A stretch of 34,852 nucleotides of DNA from Methylotenera sp. (GTDB taxonomy: Bacteria > Pseudomonadota > Gammaproteobacteria > Burkholderiales > Methylophilaceae): the NCBI GenBank assembly GCA_021732405.1, contig JAKFVB010000040.1, forward strand, positions 1 through 34,852. Reading direction: 5' to 3'. The position numbers and the translations under genes were made by a program. Under the pieces are notes generated by a model, which saw nothing but the letters and a program-made list of their open reading frames with translations, searched no databases and had not been told where the DNA came from. This document shows positions 34,517 to 34,852 of the stretch, in pieces. Positions within the stretch are counted from its first letter, which is position 1; the number at the start of each line of letters is the position of its first letter.

Positions 34517-34852
34517 CACTGCATTCCTCTCACGATTCATATCGATTAGATGAGGAAACAATTGCATTTTTAATACCACCTTTTTTTAATTTTATTTTTT
34601 TATTTAAATCAATAAGTTACGAGATATATACGACAAGTAATTTCTCGTTTAATGATAAAACATCGTCAGGCATGTCATCTGTTCGACACTGTACAACAAA
34701 TTAAGCAGCATGCTTATAATTAATCATTTTTAATCATTGTAACGATATGATTTAAATTCTATTTAATCAATATATGCCTGTTTACAATGCATAGATGGCA
34801 GGTAAATTACGCCACCAGCCATATAGATCCATACCACAACCAAAAACGTACA
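34517..34852. promoter_or_regulatory. AT-rich regulatory region upstream of epsA
   Basis: This 336-base stretch has no convincing gene. It contains the inverted repeat TAAGCA-GCA-TGCTTA at 34702-34716 and a longer spaced pair, ACGAGA (34619-34624) and TCTCGT (34643-34648). Either could be an operator. No -35/-10 pair is clear enough to call, so the eps promoter is not placed. At the far end, short open frames run off the window on both strands and cannot be identified. Confidence 0.4.

Noticed and set aside
34517-34579. GTG start of epsA at 34579
   Set aside because: No ribosome-binding site there, whereas ATG 34516 has AGAGGAA at proper spacing.
34740-34852. Partial genes at the right edge (a plus-strand frame from ATG 34786 and minus-strand frames ending near 34764 and 34808)
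   Set aside because: Each is under 30 codons, none has a recognisable motif or ribosome-binding site, and several conflicting frames are open, so none can be called.
1-34852. CRISPR arrays, insertion sequences, prophage or rRNA genes
   Set aside because: No regular spaced repeats, transposase or phage motifs, or rRNA sequence were seen anywhere in the window.
32069-34852. RfaH ops element (GGCGGTAG) in eps leaders
   Set aside because: No such element was seen on the coding strand upstream of epsA or epsE.

Overview
The window looks like chromosomal DNA from an AT-rich betaproteobacterium, most likely of the Methylophilaceae (Methylotenera/Methylobacillus type). This rests on gene recognition alone: an extended betaproteobacterial-type IF-1 beside a cold-shock gene, an Mqo-type malate oxidase, and an eps locus whose regulator, initiating transferase and export genes resemble the epsA/B/E/F/G/L set described for Methylobacillus methanolan. 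No database search was possible.

Left third (1-9349), housekeeping. It holds a 5'-truncated PLP aminotransferase (+), a convergent asmA-like/YetF-like pair (-), tRNA-Asn(GTT), a cold-shock gene (-) divergent from an IF-1 paralogue (+), malate:quinone oxidoreductase (+), an rnr-rlmB operon (-) and tRNA-Leu(CAG). Sigma-70-like promoters can be read for both tRNAs, the cold-shock gene and infA. Good intrinsic terminators follow the aminotransferase, tRNA-Asn, csp and infA.

Right two thirds (9389 to about 34516), a single-direction (-) exopolysaccharide/exosortase locus of about 25 kb. In order of transcription: epsA (LuxR-type regulator), epsB (initiating polyprenyl-phosphate sugar transferase), epsE (outer-membrane export protein), an EpsL-like beta-barrel, epsF (Wzz/GumC-type chain-length determinant), epsG (BY-kinase), a 2OG-Fe(II) oxygenase, a GT2, an FkbH-like HAD-IIIC protein, a GT4, an NAD-dependent epimerase, a GT4, a membrane GT2 with a synthase-type QRARW motif, a WbbL-like GT2, a hexapeptide acetyltransferase, a WecG/TagA-type GT26, a TIGR03790-family secreted protein, the lipoprotein TPR protein PrsT, an ExeA-like ATPase, a GT4, and an exosortase fused to an EpsI domain. 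Hairpin/T-tract structures upstream of epsE and upstream of prsT suggest at least three units: epsAB, epsE to TIGR03790, and prsT to xrt.

Functional reading: EpsB starts a lipid-linked glycan, six glycosyltransferases and the epimerase build it, FkbH, the oxygenase and the acetyltransferase may decorate it, and EpsF/G/E/L control length and export it. The exosortase, with PrsT, the ATPase and the TIGR03790 protein, would sort and anchor C-terminally tagged proteins encoded elsewhere. No Wzx flippase, Wzy polymerase or tagged substrate is recognisable in the window. The points most worth following are the TIGR03790 protein, read here as a possible clan-CD-like cysteine protease, the mix of XrtB-style eps genes with an XrtD-like exosortase, the QRARW glycosyltransferase, and the FkbH protein without an acyl carrier protein.
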